In this document: positions 1 to 7,184 of the stretch, piece after piece | Layout of the letters: each line of letters begins with the position of its first letter | Position numbering within the stretch: the stretch's first letter is position 1 | Source of the DNA: Candidatus Cloacimonadota bacterium | Lineage (GTDB): Bacteria; Cloacimonadota; Cloacimonadia; Cloacimonadales; TCS61 | NCBI GenBank assembly: GCA_016931665.1 | Contig: JAFGEH010000083.1 | Span: 1 to 16,964, forward strand | Direction of reading: 5' to 3' | DNA: 16,964 nucleotides | Translations under genes and position numbers: made by a program | The notes under the pieces: generated by a model | Told to the model about the DNA's origin: nothing | Database searches by the model: none | The model's input: the letters and a program-made list of their open reading frames with translations, nothing else

Positions 1-324
1 GAAGCTGCCCAACTGGTTAAATCCAGGGAAGAGGAACTTAAAATCTCAGCTGAAGAGATAAGAAACCTTAAGAAAAAAGCCAGATTAGAAGCACAGACAG
101 AATCCGATAAAATAGTGAAACAAGCCAGAGATCACGAGAGAAAGATCATTCAGGATACTGAAAAACAGCTCAGGCATGAAGAAGAAGAGGCTATCAGGGC
201 TGTTAAGGAAGAACTGGCAACTATGGTAGCTTCCCTCTCTGAAAAATTTCTTAGTTCAAAACTCAATAAGGGCAATGATCAGAAATTGATAGAAGAATTG
301 TTACATAATAGAGGAGAAGAGTGA
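1..324 (+). CDS. atpF: F1Fo ATP synthase subunit b, 3' part (partial)
   Basis: This is the C-terminal 107 residues of the b subunit, the peripheral stalk that holds the F1 head against the membrane Fo part. The frame is open from base 1, so the start and the N-terminal membrane helix lie upstream of the window. What is visible is one long, highly charged helix rich in Glu, Lys, Arg and Ala with no Pro, as expected for the dimeric b coiled coil. It ends in a short tail (KLIEELLHNRGEE) that would contact the delta subunit. The TGA stop overlaps the next start as GTGA, so atpH is probably translationally coupled. Identity rests on composition plus position directly before atpH-atpA-atpG-atpD-atpC, the standard order. 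The c subunit is outside the window, so H+ versus Na+ specificity cannot be read. Confidence 0.93.
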   Translation, partial: EAAQLVKSREEELKISAEEIRNLKKKARLEAQTESDKIVKQARDHERKIIQDTEKQLRHEEEEAIRAVKEELATMVASLSEKFLSSKLNKGNDQKLIEELLHNRGEE

Positions 325-863
325 AGGAAATTCTGCTGGCCAGAAGATATGTAAAAGCTTTTTTGGGTAATGTCAGACCCCAGGATTATGAGAAATTGCA
401 TAATGATATAAACCTTCTGCAGAATTTTCTTAATAACAATTCTGATACCATCAAGCTCCTTGACTCAATGCTGTATCCTTTAACTTTCAGACAGAAATTT
501 GTCCGCGAGATATCGAAAATTCTGGAACTGGCAAGTCTTTGGGAAAACCTGTTTCAAATACTCATAAACAGGCATAAATTCGGGTTGATAGATGAAATTC
601 TGGATGAAATGGAAAAAGCGCTGTTTAGAATTCAGAATATGATAAAGGTTACCCTGAAAACAGCCAGAGAACACACTCCAGAGACGATCGAGAATATCAG
701 AAATATGATAGAAAACAGGTTAAATTGTAAAGTGATATTCAGGCAGGTACTGGACCCGGAAGTGGTGGGTGGATTTGTTGCCGAAACAGAATCAATGCTA
801 ATTGACGGTTCAGTTAGAAGCATTCTTTTAGAATTTGTTAACTTCTGTAAAATAAAAGAGTAA
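321..863 (+). CDS. atpH: F1Fo ATP synthase subunit delta (OSCP)
   Basis: The delta subunit caps the F1 head and joins it to the b-subunit stalk. The protein is 180 residues, the usual size for the family. The start is GTG, overlapping the atpF stop by 4 bp (GTGA). It places the typical N-terminal segment LARRYVKAFL at residues 6-15, matching the family pattern in which an Ala-Arg-Arg-Tyr stretch begins the helical bundle. The C-terminal third has the conserved OSCP ending: DPEVVGGFVAE near residue 150, followed by IDGSVRSILLEF. No alternative upstream start exists without running deeper into atpF. There is a 20-bp gap to atpA. Confidence 0.95.
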   Translation: MKEILLARRYVKAFLGNVRPQDYEKLHNDINLLQNFLNNNSDTIKLLDSMLYPLTFRQKFVREISKILELASLWENLFQILINRHKFGLIDEILDEMEKALFRIQNMIKVTLKTAREHTPETIENIRNMIENRLNCKVIFRQVLDPEVVGGFVAETESMLIDGSVRSILLEFVNFCKIKE

Positions 864-883
864 TAAACATATATGAGGCAAAT

Positions 884-2383
884 ATGAAAATACAGCCAGA
901 TGAAATCAGTTCAATCCTGAAAGCAAAGATTAACGATTTCAATTTTGATATTGATATCCAGGAAACCGGTAAGGTTGTTCAGGTAGGGGATGGGATTGCC
1001 CGAGTTTATGGATTGAATAATGTTATGGCCGGTGAAATGATCACTTTTCCGGGTGATGTTATGGGAATGGCCCTTAACCTGGAAGAGGATAATGTGGGCT
1101 GCATTATCTTCGGAGAAACTCGCAAGATAAAAGAAGGGGACACTGCCCGTAGAACCAGTAAGATCCTCCAGGTTCCCGTGGGAGAGGAATTGCTGGGCAG
1201 GGTTGTTAACGCTCTGGGTAAACCCATTGATGGCAAGGGGCAGATTAAGACCAGTCAGAGTATGCCTGTTGAAAGGAAAGCCCTTGGCGTTATTCAAAGG
1301 CAGCCGGTAAAAGAACCACTGCAGACCGGATTGAAATCGATTGATTCCATGATACCCATCGGCAGAGGGCAGAGGGAATTGATTATTGGAGACAGGCAAA
1401 CTGGCAAAACAGCCATCACCATAGATACAATAATTAACCAGAAAGATACAGATGTAATCTGCATATATGTGGCAATCGGACAAAAAAAATCCAGTGTTGC
1501 CAAGATGGTTAACGTCCTGCAGCAGCACGGAGCCATGAAATATACTATCGTGGTTGTCGCCTCCGCTGCTGAATCTGCCTCCCTGCAATATCTGGCCCCT
1601 TATTCGGGATGTACAATGGGGGAATATTTCCGCGATAACGGCAAACACGCCCTGATAATCTACGACGATCTCTCTAAACATGCAGTGGCTTATCGTGAGA
1701 TATCTCTGCTTCTCAGAAGACCACCAGGCAGAGAAGCATATCCGGGAGACGTGTTCTACCTTCATTCCCGGCTGCTGGAAAGGGCTTCCAAACTGAATGA
1801 TGATCTGGGGGGGGGCTCTCTGACGGCATTACCGGTTATCGAAACTCAGGCTGACGATATTACCGCTTATATTCCCACCAATGTTATATCTATTACCGAC
1901 GGTCAGATATACCTGGGATCCAGGCTGTTTTACTCAGGTGTAAGGCCTGCTATTAATGCTGGACTATCCGTCTCCCGGGTGGGAGGAAACGCACAGGTCA
2001 AAGCAATGCGTCAGGTTACCGGACAGCTGAGACTGGATCTGGCTCAATACGCTGAGCTGGAAGCTTTTTCCAAATTCGGTTCAGACCTGGATAAGGCAAC
2101 TCAGAATCAGTTGCGGCGAGGTCAGAGATTGATAGAAATACTCAAACAGAACCTGTATTCACCTTTGCCTGTAGCTAAACAGATCATGATAATTTTCATG
2201 GCAAACGAAGGATTCCTGGATGAAATAGAGATCAGTAATATTAAAAAGGTTGAAGAAGAGCTATATTCAACTCTTGATCTCGAGTACAAGGAGTTGATGC
2301 AGAAATTGCCTGCTTCAACTCTGACTGATGAGTTAAAGAATACGATGAAAGAGATCTGCAACCGGGTTCTGGAGAAATTCTAA
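884..2383 (+). CDS. atpA: F1Fo ATP synthase subunit alpha
   Basis: This is the non-catalytic nucleotide-binding subunit of the F1 hexamer (three alpha, three beta). It has 499 residues, close to the usual 500-510. The ATG at 884 follows an AT-rich 20-bp gap containing GAGG about 6 bases upstream. Domains in order are an N-terminal beta-barrel (about residues 25-95), the RecA-like core with the alpha-type P-loop GDRQTGKT at 169-176, the ATPase alpha/beta signature PAINAGLSVS ending at residue 364, the arginine finger R365 in SRVGG, and a C-terminal helical domain. The R-Q-T version of the P-loop separates it from the catalytic beta subunit. The conserved LGGGSLTALP stretch is encoded through a run of nine G bases at 1807-1815. 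The reading frame is intact. Confidence 0.98.
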   Translation: MKIQPDEISSILKAKINDFNFDIDIQETGKVVQVGDGIARVYGLNNVMAGEMITFPGDVMGMALNLEEDNVGCIIFGETRKIKEGDTARRTSKILQVPVGEELLGRVVNALGKPIDGKGQIKTSQSMPVERKALGVIQRQPVKEPLQTGLKSIDSMIPIGRGQRELIIGDRQTGKTAITIDTIINQKDTDVICIYVAIGQKKSSVAKMVNVLQQHGAMKYTIVVVASAAESASLQYLAPYSGCTMGEYFRDNGKHALIIYDDLSKHAVAYREISLLLRRPPGREAYPGDVFYLHSRLLERASKLNDDLGGGSLTALPVIETQADDITAYIPTNVISITDGQIYLGSRLFYSGVRPAINAGLSVSRVGGNAQVKAMRQVTGQLRLDLAQYAELEAFSKFGSDLDKATQNQLRRGQRLIEILKQNLYSPLPVAKQIMIIFMANEGFLDEIEISNIKKVEEELYSTLDLEYKELMQKLPASTLTDELKNTMKEICNRVLEKF

Positions 2384-2393
2384 CGGTAATAAC

Positions 2394-3248
2394 ATGGAAA
2401 ATATAAGAGACATAAAAATCCGCATAGACAGTATTAAAAGCACAAGACAAATCACCAAAGCCATGAAAATGGTGGCGGCAGCAAACCTGAGGAAAGCCCA
2501 GAATAAGATACTGAAAGCACGTCCCTATGCGGATTATATTGAATTAATGTTAAAAGTAATACGCTTTAAGAATAAAGAATCTCGCCACCCGTTAATATCA
2601 GAACCGGAAATAAAAGGTAAAACTGCCTTTGTGGTGGTTACTTCCGACCGTGGATTATGTGGCTCTTTTAATTATAACATCATCCGCCAGGCGATGGAAT
2701 ACATCAGCCAGAATCCCCAGGCCGATATAATCTGCATCGGCCGGAAGGGATTTGATTATCTAAAGAAAAGAACAGACCGAATAATCAAATCTCATCGCGA
2801 TCTTTTTAATCAAATGGATTTCTCTGTTTCCGTGGAAGTTGCCAGCTTTCTTCTGGATTTGTATCTTTTGGAAAATTATTCGCAGATAAATGTTATTTAC
2901 AACGAGTACAAATCGGTCATTCAACAGAGGGTTGTATTAAAACAGCTGCTGCCGATCCAGCCACCGGAAGATGATACTATTCACCCTTTGGATTTTATTT
3001 ATGAACCCGATCAGGACACACTAATAGAGGAATTGGGCAGAAAGTACATCGATGTTGAGATATGGCGGGTAATGCTGGAATCTTCCGCTGCTGAACAGGG
3101 AGCAAGAATGACGGCTATGGATTCAGCAACTGATAATGCCTCCGAATTGATCGGCCAGTTAACACTCAAATTCAACAGAGCGCGCCAGGCCAGTATAACT
3201 ACAGAAATCATCGAAATAGCCTCAGGCGCCGAAGCGATTAAAAGCTAG
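2394..3248 (+). CDS. atpG: F1Fo ATP synthase subunit gamma
   Basis: Gamma is the rotating central shaft that couples Fo ion flow to catalysis in the alpha/beta head. The protein is 284 residues, close to the E. coli length. The N-terminal helix carries the family pattern in order: IRDIKIRIDSIKSTRQITKA, then MKMVAAANLRKAQ. The Rossmann-like middle has SDRGLCGSFN at about 84-93, equivalent to the conserved DRGLCG motif. The C-terminal helix contains ARMTAMDSATDNA followed by FNRARQASITTEIIEI, the shaft half that inserts in the hexamer. The start ATG is 10 bp after the atpA stop; the Shine-Dalgarno sequence is weak, so coupling to atpA translation is likely. Nothing unusual was seen. Confidence 0.97.
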   Translation: MENIRDIKIRIDSIKSTRQITKAMKMVAAANLRKAQNKILKARPYADYIELMLKVIRFKNKESRHPLISEPEIKGKTAFVVVTSDRGLCGSFNYNIIRQAMEYISQNPQADIICIGRKGFDYLKKRTDRIIKSHRDLFNQMDFSVSVEVASFLLDLYLLENYSQINVIYNEYKSVIQQRVVLKQLLPIQPPEDDTIHPLDFIYEPDQDTLIEELGRKYIDVEIWRVMLESSAAEQGARMTAMDSATDNASELIGQLTLKFNRARQASITTEIIEIASGAEAIKS

Positions 3249-3271
3249 GAAATATTAAAAGAGGATAGAAA

Positions 3272-4669
3272 ATGTCAGAAGGGAAAGTAATTCAGATTAT
3301 AGGACCGGCGGTAGATGTTGAATTTCCGGAAGGCCAACTGCCAGCTATTCATAATGCCTTGAAAATAAAAAGAGATGATGGCGCCTATCTGGTTTTAGAA
3401 GTTCAGATGCATCTGGGTGAGAATAAGGTGAGAACGGTTGCCATGGACTCTACAGATGGGCTGGTGAGAAATGAAATAGTAATCGATACCGGAGAACCCA
3501 TATCTGTTCCGGTGGGAGAAAAAGTACTGGGCAGGATGATTAATGTAATTGGAGAACCTATTGATAATAAAGGCCCTCTCAAAGTAGAAGAAAGATATCC
3601 TATTCACAGAAACTCACCGGTTTTTGAGAATCTGTCCACAGAAGAAGAAATTCTGGAAACAGGTATAAAGGTTGTGGATCTGATAGAGCCATATCCCAAG
3701 GGTGGAAAAATCGGGCTTTTCGGCGGGGCTGGAGTCGGTAAAACTGTTCTGATTCAGGAACTTATCAGAAATATTGCCATAGAACACGGCGGGTATTCAG
3801 TTTTCTCTGGAGTTGGAGAAAGAACCCGGGAAGGGAATGATTTATATCTGGAAATGACCAGTTCCGGTGTCATTGATAAGACAACCCTGGTTTTTGGTCA
3901 GATGAACGAACCTCCGGGAGCCAGACTACGGGTAGGATTAACCGGACTGACCATTGCTGAATATTTCAGAGATGTATCTAAAAAAGATGTTCTTCTATTT
4001 ATAGATAACATATTCCGCTTTACACAAGCCGGTTCAGAAGTATCTGCCCTGCTCGGCAGGATGCCTTCTGCTGTGGGTTATCAACCTACACTGGCCACTG
4101 AAATGGGAGAACTGCAGGAACGCATAACCTCAACAAAAGACGGTTCAATAACTTCGGTACAAGCCATTTATGTGCCGGCGGACGATCTTACCGATCCCGC
4201 CCCAGCCACCACCTTTTCTCACCTTGATGCTACTACCGTGCTGGATCGCAGAATTGTAGAACTTGGAATATATCCAGCTGTGAATCCTCTGGATTCTATC
4301 AGCAGGATTCTTGATCCAAGAATTATTGGCGAAGATCACTATTTTGTGGCTCGGGAATCTCAAAGGATAATCCAGAAGTACAAGGACCTACAGGATATTA
4401 TTGCCATCCTGGGGATGGATGAACTTTCCGAAGAAGATAAATTGACCGTGAACAGAGCTAGAAAACTGGAAAGATTCTTTTCTCAACCATTCTTTGTTAC
4501 AGAGGAATTTATTAATACTCCCGGAGTATATGTCCCATTGAAAGACACTATAGAAGGATTTAAAACAATAATCACCGGCGATTGTGATGACTGGCCAGAA
4601 CAATCTTTCCTGTATGTGGGAACTATTGAGGATGCAGAAAAGAAAGCCAAAAAGCTGATGATGAAATGA
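3272..4669 (+). CDS. atpD: F1Fo ATP synthase subunit beta (catalytic)
   Basis: Beta carries the catalytic sites for ATP synthesis and hydrolysis. The protein is 465 residues, standard length. Visible motifs are the P-loop GGAGVGKT (151-158), the catalytic glutamate E183 in GERTREGND, Walker B LLFIDNIFRF with D245, the alpha/beta signature PAVNPLDSIS (335-344), and an exact DELSEED loop (383-389) that transmits torque to gamma. A purine-rich site (AAGAGGA) lies upstream of the ATG. The stop overlaps the atpC start as ATGA, indicating translational coupling. All catalytic residues are present, so the enzyme should be functional. Confidence 0.98.
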   Translation: MSEGKVIQIIGPAVDVEFPEGQLPAIHNALKIKRDDGAYLVLEVQMHLGENKVRTVAMDSTDGLVRNEIVIDTGEPISVPVGEKVLGRMINVIGEPIDNKGPLKVEERYPIHRNSPVFENLSTEEEILETGIKVVDLIEPYPKGGKIGLFGGAGVGKTVLIQELIRNIAIEHGGYSVFSGVGERTREGNDLYLEMTSSGVIDKTTLVFGQMNEPPGARLRVGLTGLTIAEYFRDVSKKDVLLFIDNIFRFTQAGSEVSALLGRMPSAVGYQPTLATEMGELQERITSTKDGSITSVQAIYVPADDLTDPAPATTFSHLDATTVLDRRIVELGIYPAVNPLDSISRILDPRIIGEDHYFVARESQRIIQKYKDLQDIIAILGMDELSEEDKLTVNRARKLERFFSQPFFVTEEFINTPGVYVPLKDTIEGFKTIITGDCDDWPEQSFLYVGTIEDAEKKAKKLMMK

Positions 4670-5076
4670 GCAAGATATCGGTATTAATTCTACAGCCTTT
4701 CACCACCAAAATAAGCGGTGACTTCGATCATGTAATAATTCCGGGAGTGGAAGGAGATTTTGGAGTTTATGCTGAGCACACCCCGTTTATAACAAAAATC
4801 AGACCCGGGATATTACAACTCTTCAATGAGGGTTCTGTCCAGAAATATGCTATCCATGACGGATTTGTAACCGTAGATGCCAACCTGATAAGAATTCTTT
4901 GCGAAACAATAGAAGGGATGGACGAAATAGACCTTTCCAGGGCAGAAGCAGCCAGACAGCGAGCTGAAAAAAGAATGAAAGAAACTGCAGAAGCAGATAT
5001 CGATTTCCGCAGGGCAGAGGTCGCTTTGAAAAAAGCACTGGTCAGAATCGATCTTAAAAAAAACGAGTCCTTATAA
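4666..5076 (+). CDS. atpC: F1Fo ATP synthase subunit epsilon
   Basis: Epsilon sits on the gamma stalk and can inhibit ATP hydrolysis. The protein is 136 residues, the full two-domain form. The N-terminal beta-sandwich has the diagnostic stretch GVEGDFGVYAEHTPFITKI (27-45). The C-terminal part from about residue 90 is an Ala/Glu/Arg-rich helical hairpin (SRAEAARQRAEKRMKE onward), so the regulatory C-terminal domain is present. It starts within the atpD stop (ATGA). No hairpin with a T-tract follows the stop, so the next gene is probably transcribed from the same operon. Confidence 0.96.
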   Translation: MSKISVLILQPFTTKISGDFDHVIIPGVEGDFGVYAEHTPFITKIRPGILQLFNEGSVQKYAIHDGFVTVDANLIRILCETIEGMDEIDLSRAEAARQRAEKRMKETAEADIDFRRAEVALKKALVRIDLKKNESL

Positions 5077-5089
5077 AATCCTTGATTAC

Positions 5090-5106
5090 GGGGAGAAATT
5101 TATATC
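5090..5106 (+). promoter_or_regulatory. Ribosome binding site and non-AUG (ATC) start of the lipoprotein
   Basis: GGGGAG at 5090-5095 is a good Shine-Dalgarno core, 8 bases before ATC at 5104. The only other near-start codon in this stretch is ATT at 5098, only 2 bases from the GGAG. The reading frame closes at TGA 5083-5085, and no ATG, GTG or TTG occurs in frame until 5332. ATC therefore fits best and gives a clean MKR...LFSC lipoprotein signal. A sequencing error or a mutated ATG is the alternative. Confidence 0.6.
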
Positions 5107-6315
5107 AAAAGATTATATCCCGGATTATTTTTAATTCCGCTCCTGTTATTTTCTTGTACTAGCCCAAAAACAGACGATTCAGTTACACTATACTCAATCA
5201 GTGATTCTACTGACCTTCCGAATGAATTATTTACTACAGGCAAGAAAACTGAACTAGTAGAAAAAGTCAGCATTAATAAATATTTTCAACTTCCTGAATA
5301 TACGCGGGGGCTGTATCTCACAGGCTATACTGTGGCATCTTCTGGTTTTTACCCGATATTGGACAGTCTGGTCGCAGCCGGACTGAACACAGTGATTTTT
5401 GATCTGAAGAACATGAAGGGTGACGTTTTCTTTTCAGGGGTCCAAAAAGACTCTCTGCTCAACGCTAAACACAAACCCATATTCAGCATTGAATCGGTGA
5501 TTAAAGAACTGCACGCACGTAATTTGAAAGCCGTAGCCCGGATGGTGATGTTTCATGACACCTATCTGGCTGAGAAAATGGAAGAAGCAAGACCGGAGAG
5601 CAGAACAAGCGGTAAAGCCTGGACAGAAAATAAGCGCAGGGGTCCAGCCTGGCTTGATCCGTCGGATATATTTGTCCAGAGAAATTTGCTGGATCTGATC
5701 AAGATTGCCTGCTCCTCTGGGATTGATGAGCTGCAGTTGGATTATATACGTTTTCCCACTCAGGGTAATCTGGCTGATGCCGTTTTTGATTTTGAGAAGG
5801 AAGATGCCATACAGCTGGAGGCTGATTCAACATATACGGAAAGAACCAAAACAGATATTATCGAGGACTTCGTCTTTGAAGTAAGGCAAATCTGTTCAGA
5901 ATGGAAGGTAACCCTGACAGCTGACATTTTTGCGATTGTTGCCTGGCAGCGTGAGCAGGATGTTCGTAATACGGGCCAGGATATCACCAGATTATCCCCA
6001 CATCTGGATGCAATACATCCAATGATATATTCTTCTCATTTCGACAAAAATTTCAGCTACAGGGAAGACACCCATAATGAACCGTATTATATTGTTTATC
6101 AGGCAGCAAGGTTGACCGGTGAAAAAGCCGACAGCTTATGCCGGGTCATACCCTATATCCAGGCTAATGGATGGCAGGTAAATTACGGCAGAGAATACGT
6201 CTGGGCTCAGTTAAAAGCTGTTGAGGACAGTGGCAGTAACGGTTTTATAATTTGGAATTCCAGCAATAAATATTTTAAAACTCTGAATTGGATAAAAGAT
6301 TACTATCATAGATAA
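5104..6315 (+). CDS. Lipoprotein with DUF4015-type putative glycosyl hydrolase domain
   Basis: The predicted product is about 403 residues. The N-terminus from an ATC codon at 5104 reads M-K-R, a hydrophobic stretch, then the lipobox LFSC with C18, so it should be exported and lipid-anchored. After a Ser/Thr-rich linker, a TIM-barrel domain begins at about residue 67 (TRGLYLTGYTV). It matches the pattern of the putative glycosyl hydrolase family PF13200 (DUF4015): VIFDLKN, then VARMVMFHD, then AWLDP (182-186), then the signature LQLDYIRFP (210-218, with D213 and R216), and late IHPMIYSSHF and FIIWNSSN. Substrate and activity are unknown for most of the family; a cell-wall or polysaccharide role is only inferred. 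The first ATG/GTG/TTG in frame is GTG at 5332, which would cut into the domain and lose the signal peptide. An in-frame TGA at 5083 blocks any longer form. It lies 27 bp after atpC and is probably co-transcribed with it. Confidence 0.8.
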   Translation: MKRLYPGLFLIPLLLFSCTSPKTDDSVTLYSISDSTDLPNELFTTGKKTELVEKVSINKYFQLPEYTRGLYLTGYTVASSGFYPILDSLVAAGLNTVIFDLKNMKGDVFFSGVQKDSLLNAKHKPIFSIESVIKELHARNLKAVARMVMFHDTYLAEKMEEARPESRTSGKAWTENKRRGPAWLDPSDIFVQRNLLDLIKIACSSGIDELQLDYIRFPTQGNLADAVFDFEKEDAIQLEADSTYTERTKTDIIEDFVFEVRQICSEWKVTLTADIFAIVAWQREQDVRNTGQDITRLSPHLDAIHPMIYSSHFDKNFSYREDTHNEPYYIVYQAARLTGEKADSLCRVIPYIQANGWQVNYGREYVWAQLKAVEDSGSNGFIIWNSSNKYFKTLNWIKDYYHR

Positions 6316-6318
6316 GCA

Positions 6319-6334
6319 GGTTTCACGTGAAACT
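6319..6334. promoter_or_regulatory. parS: Candidate parS (ParB-binding, centromere-like) site
   Basis: Bases 6320-6333 read GTTTCACGTGAAAC, a perfect 14-bp palindrome. Against the well-known bacterial parS consensus (TGTTNCACGTGAAACA), 14 of 16 positions match and only the two outermost differ. It lies in the 95-bp gap between two convergent genes, 4 bases after the lipoprotein stop. No T-tract follows it, so it is not an intrinsic terminator. ParB would load here to organise the chromosome origin region. No parA or parB gene is in the window, and I found no second copy. Confidence 0.8.
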
Positions 6335-6410
6335 TAATCACCGGCGAGATACGGAGAATCCCAATATACTGTTGAAAGATTTATTTAAAATCTGTTTATA
6401 CACGAAATTT

Positions 6411-7076
6411 TTATTTTATTACACTTCTGGTTAATAGATCAGATATTTCCTCTCCATCTTTGCCGGCTTTTAATTTACCCAGGATATCTTCATTCATCAG
6501 CAGTTTTGATATATAAGAGATTGAAAACAGATGCTGATGATCATCATGAAGAAGCAACATGAAGAAAATGTCAACGGGTTTGTTATCCACAGCATCAAAC
6601 TCAATTTCGTGAGCTGAACGGCCAAAAAGAATAGAGGGTTTTTTCACTTTATTGGGATGCAGGTGACGGGGATGAAGCAGAGCAACTCCCTTGCCTATGG
6701 CTGTTGAAACCAACTCTTCCCTGGCTACAACTACCTGGTAAAGCCAGCGGTGATCTTTGACAATCTTTAATTCCTTAGCTTTTTTTGACATCTCAGCTAT
6801 AGCTTCATACTTGTTGTCTGCCAGAAAGTCCAAATGAACATATCTGGGCTTGAAATAATCAGAAAAGCGGCAGACTGACCGCTTCAGGGCCAGCAATTCT
6901 ATATCACGCTCATTGAGATTGGCCAGCCATTCGTCGACTTCCGATTTATCTACAACGTAAGTATTGCCCTTCTTGATTGATTTGAAAATTTTAGATTTAA
7001 CCATTTCCTTAACAACCGAATCGGTTACCTTCAGAAAGGTCGCGACCTGTTTTATGGAAAGATATTCCTTAGCCAT
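6411..7076 (-). CDS. HTH (excisionase-like) protein fused to PTS EIIA type-2 domain
   Basis: A 221-residue protein with two modules. Residues 4-52 form an excisionase/MerR-like helix-turn-helix (HTH_17 style): YLSIKQVATFLKV, then the wing GNTYVVDKSEVDEWLA. Residues about 75-219 resemble a fructose/nitrogen-type PTS EIIA domain. The expected phospho-histidine is H135 in GKGVALLHPRH, and the family block VDIFFMLLLHDD leads into SKLLMNEDILGKL. EIIA domains accept phosphate from HPr or NPr, so the protein could sense PTS phosphorylation and act on DNA or on a partner. The family motif is usually Ile/Leu-Pro-His; here Leu-His-Pro-Arg replaces it. No EI, HPr, EIIB or EIIC lies nearby. It has its own promoter and a clear ribosome site (AGGAGC at 7081-7086) and is transcribed away from lptE. 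The target is unknown. Confidence 0.82.
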   Translation of the reverse strand: MAKEYLSIKQVATFLKVTDSVVKEMVKSKIFKSIKKGNTYVVDKSEVDEWLANLNERDIELLALKRSVCRFSDYFKPRYVHLDFLADNKYEAIAEMSKKAKELKIVKDHRWLYQVVVAREELVSTAIGKGVALLHPRHLHPNKVKKPSILFGRSAHEIEFDAVDNKPVDIFFMLLLHDDHQHLFSISYISKLLMNEDILGKLKAGKDGEEISDLLTRSVIK

Positions 7077-7102
7077 TATTGCTCCTATTAGATTTTTTTT
7101 GC

Positions 7103-7144
7103 ACTCGTATATAGTATCTGCTTTTTATGTCAAGCATTACGAGT
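7103..7144. repeat. Inverted repeat bracketing the HTH-EIIA promoter (possible operator)
   Basis: ACTCGTA (7103-7109) and TACGAGT (7138-7144) are exact reverse complements separated by 28 bases, and they flank the promoter at 7106-7133. The right arm also lies inside a smaller palindrome, ATTAC-GA-GTAAT (7136-7147). The layout suits a regulator binding on both sides of its own promoter. Seven-base arms can occur by chance, so this is a candidate only. Confidence 0.35.
7106..7133 (-). promoter_or_regulatory. Candidate sigma-70 promoter for the HTH-EIIA gene
   Basis: On the minus strand, an exact TTGACA -35 (plus-strand 7128-7133) is followed after 16 bases by TATACG (7106-7111, 4 of 6 matches to the -10 consensus). 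Transcription would start near 7100, leaving a short leader before the ATG at 7076. No other strong promoter is seen in this gap. Confidence 0.55.
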
Positions 7145-7184
7145 AATTTCTTGACAGATTTATCTGCTATTAGTTGCTCAATTC

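Noticed and set aside
911..1765. 284-codon open frame antisense to atpA
   Set aside because: It lies wholly inside the well-supported atpA gene, has no recognisable domain, and its composition is what an out-of-frame shadow gives.
6320..6333. The 14-bp palindrome as an intrinsic terminator of the lipoprotein gene
   Set aside because: It has no loop space of a normal hairpin and no following T-run; the exact parS core is a far better explanation.
6377..6393. AGATTT/AAATCT hairpin downstream of the HTH-EIIA gene as a terminator
   Set aside because: The 6-bp stem has a single GC pair and no adjacent T-tract in the right direction, so it is too weak to call.
7151..7184. TTGACA at 7151 as the lptE promoter
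   Set aside because: No acceptable -10 lies 15-19 bases downstream (best candidates match the consensus poorly), so it is not listed as a feature.
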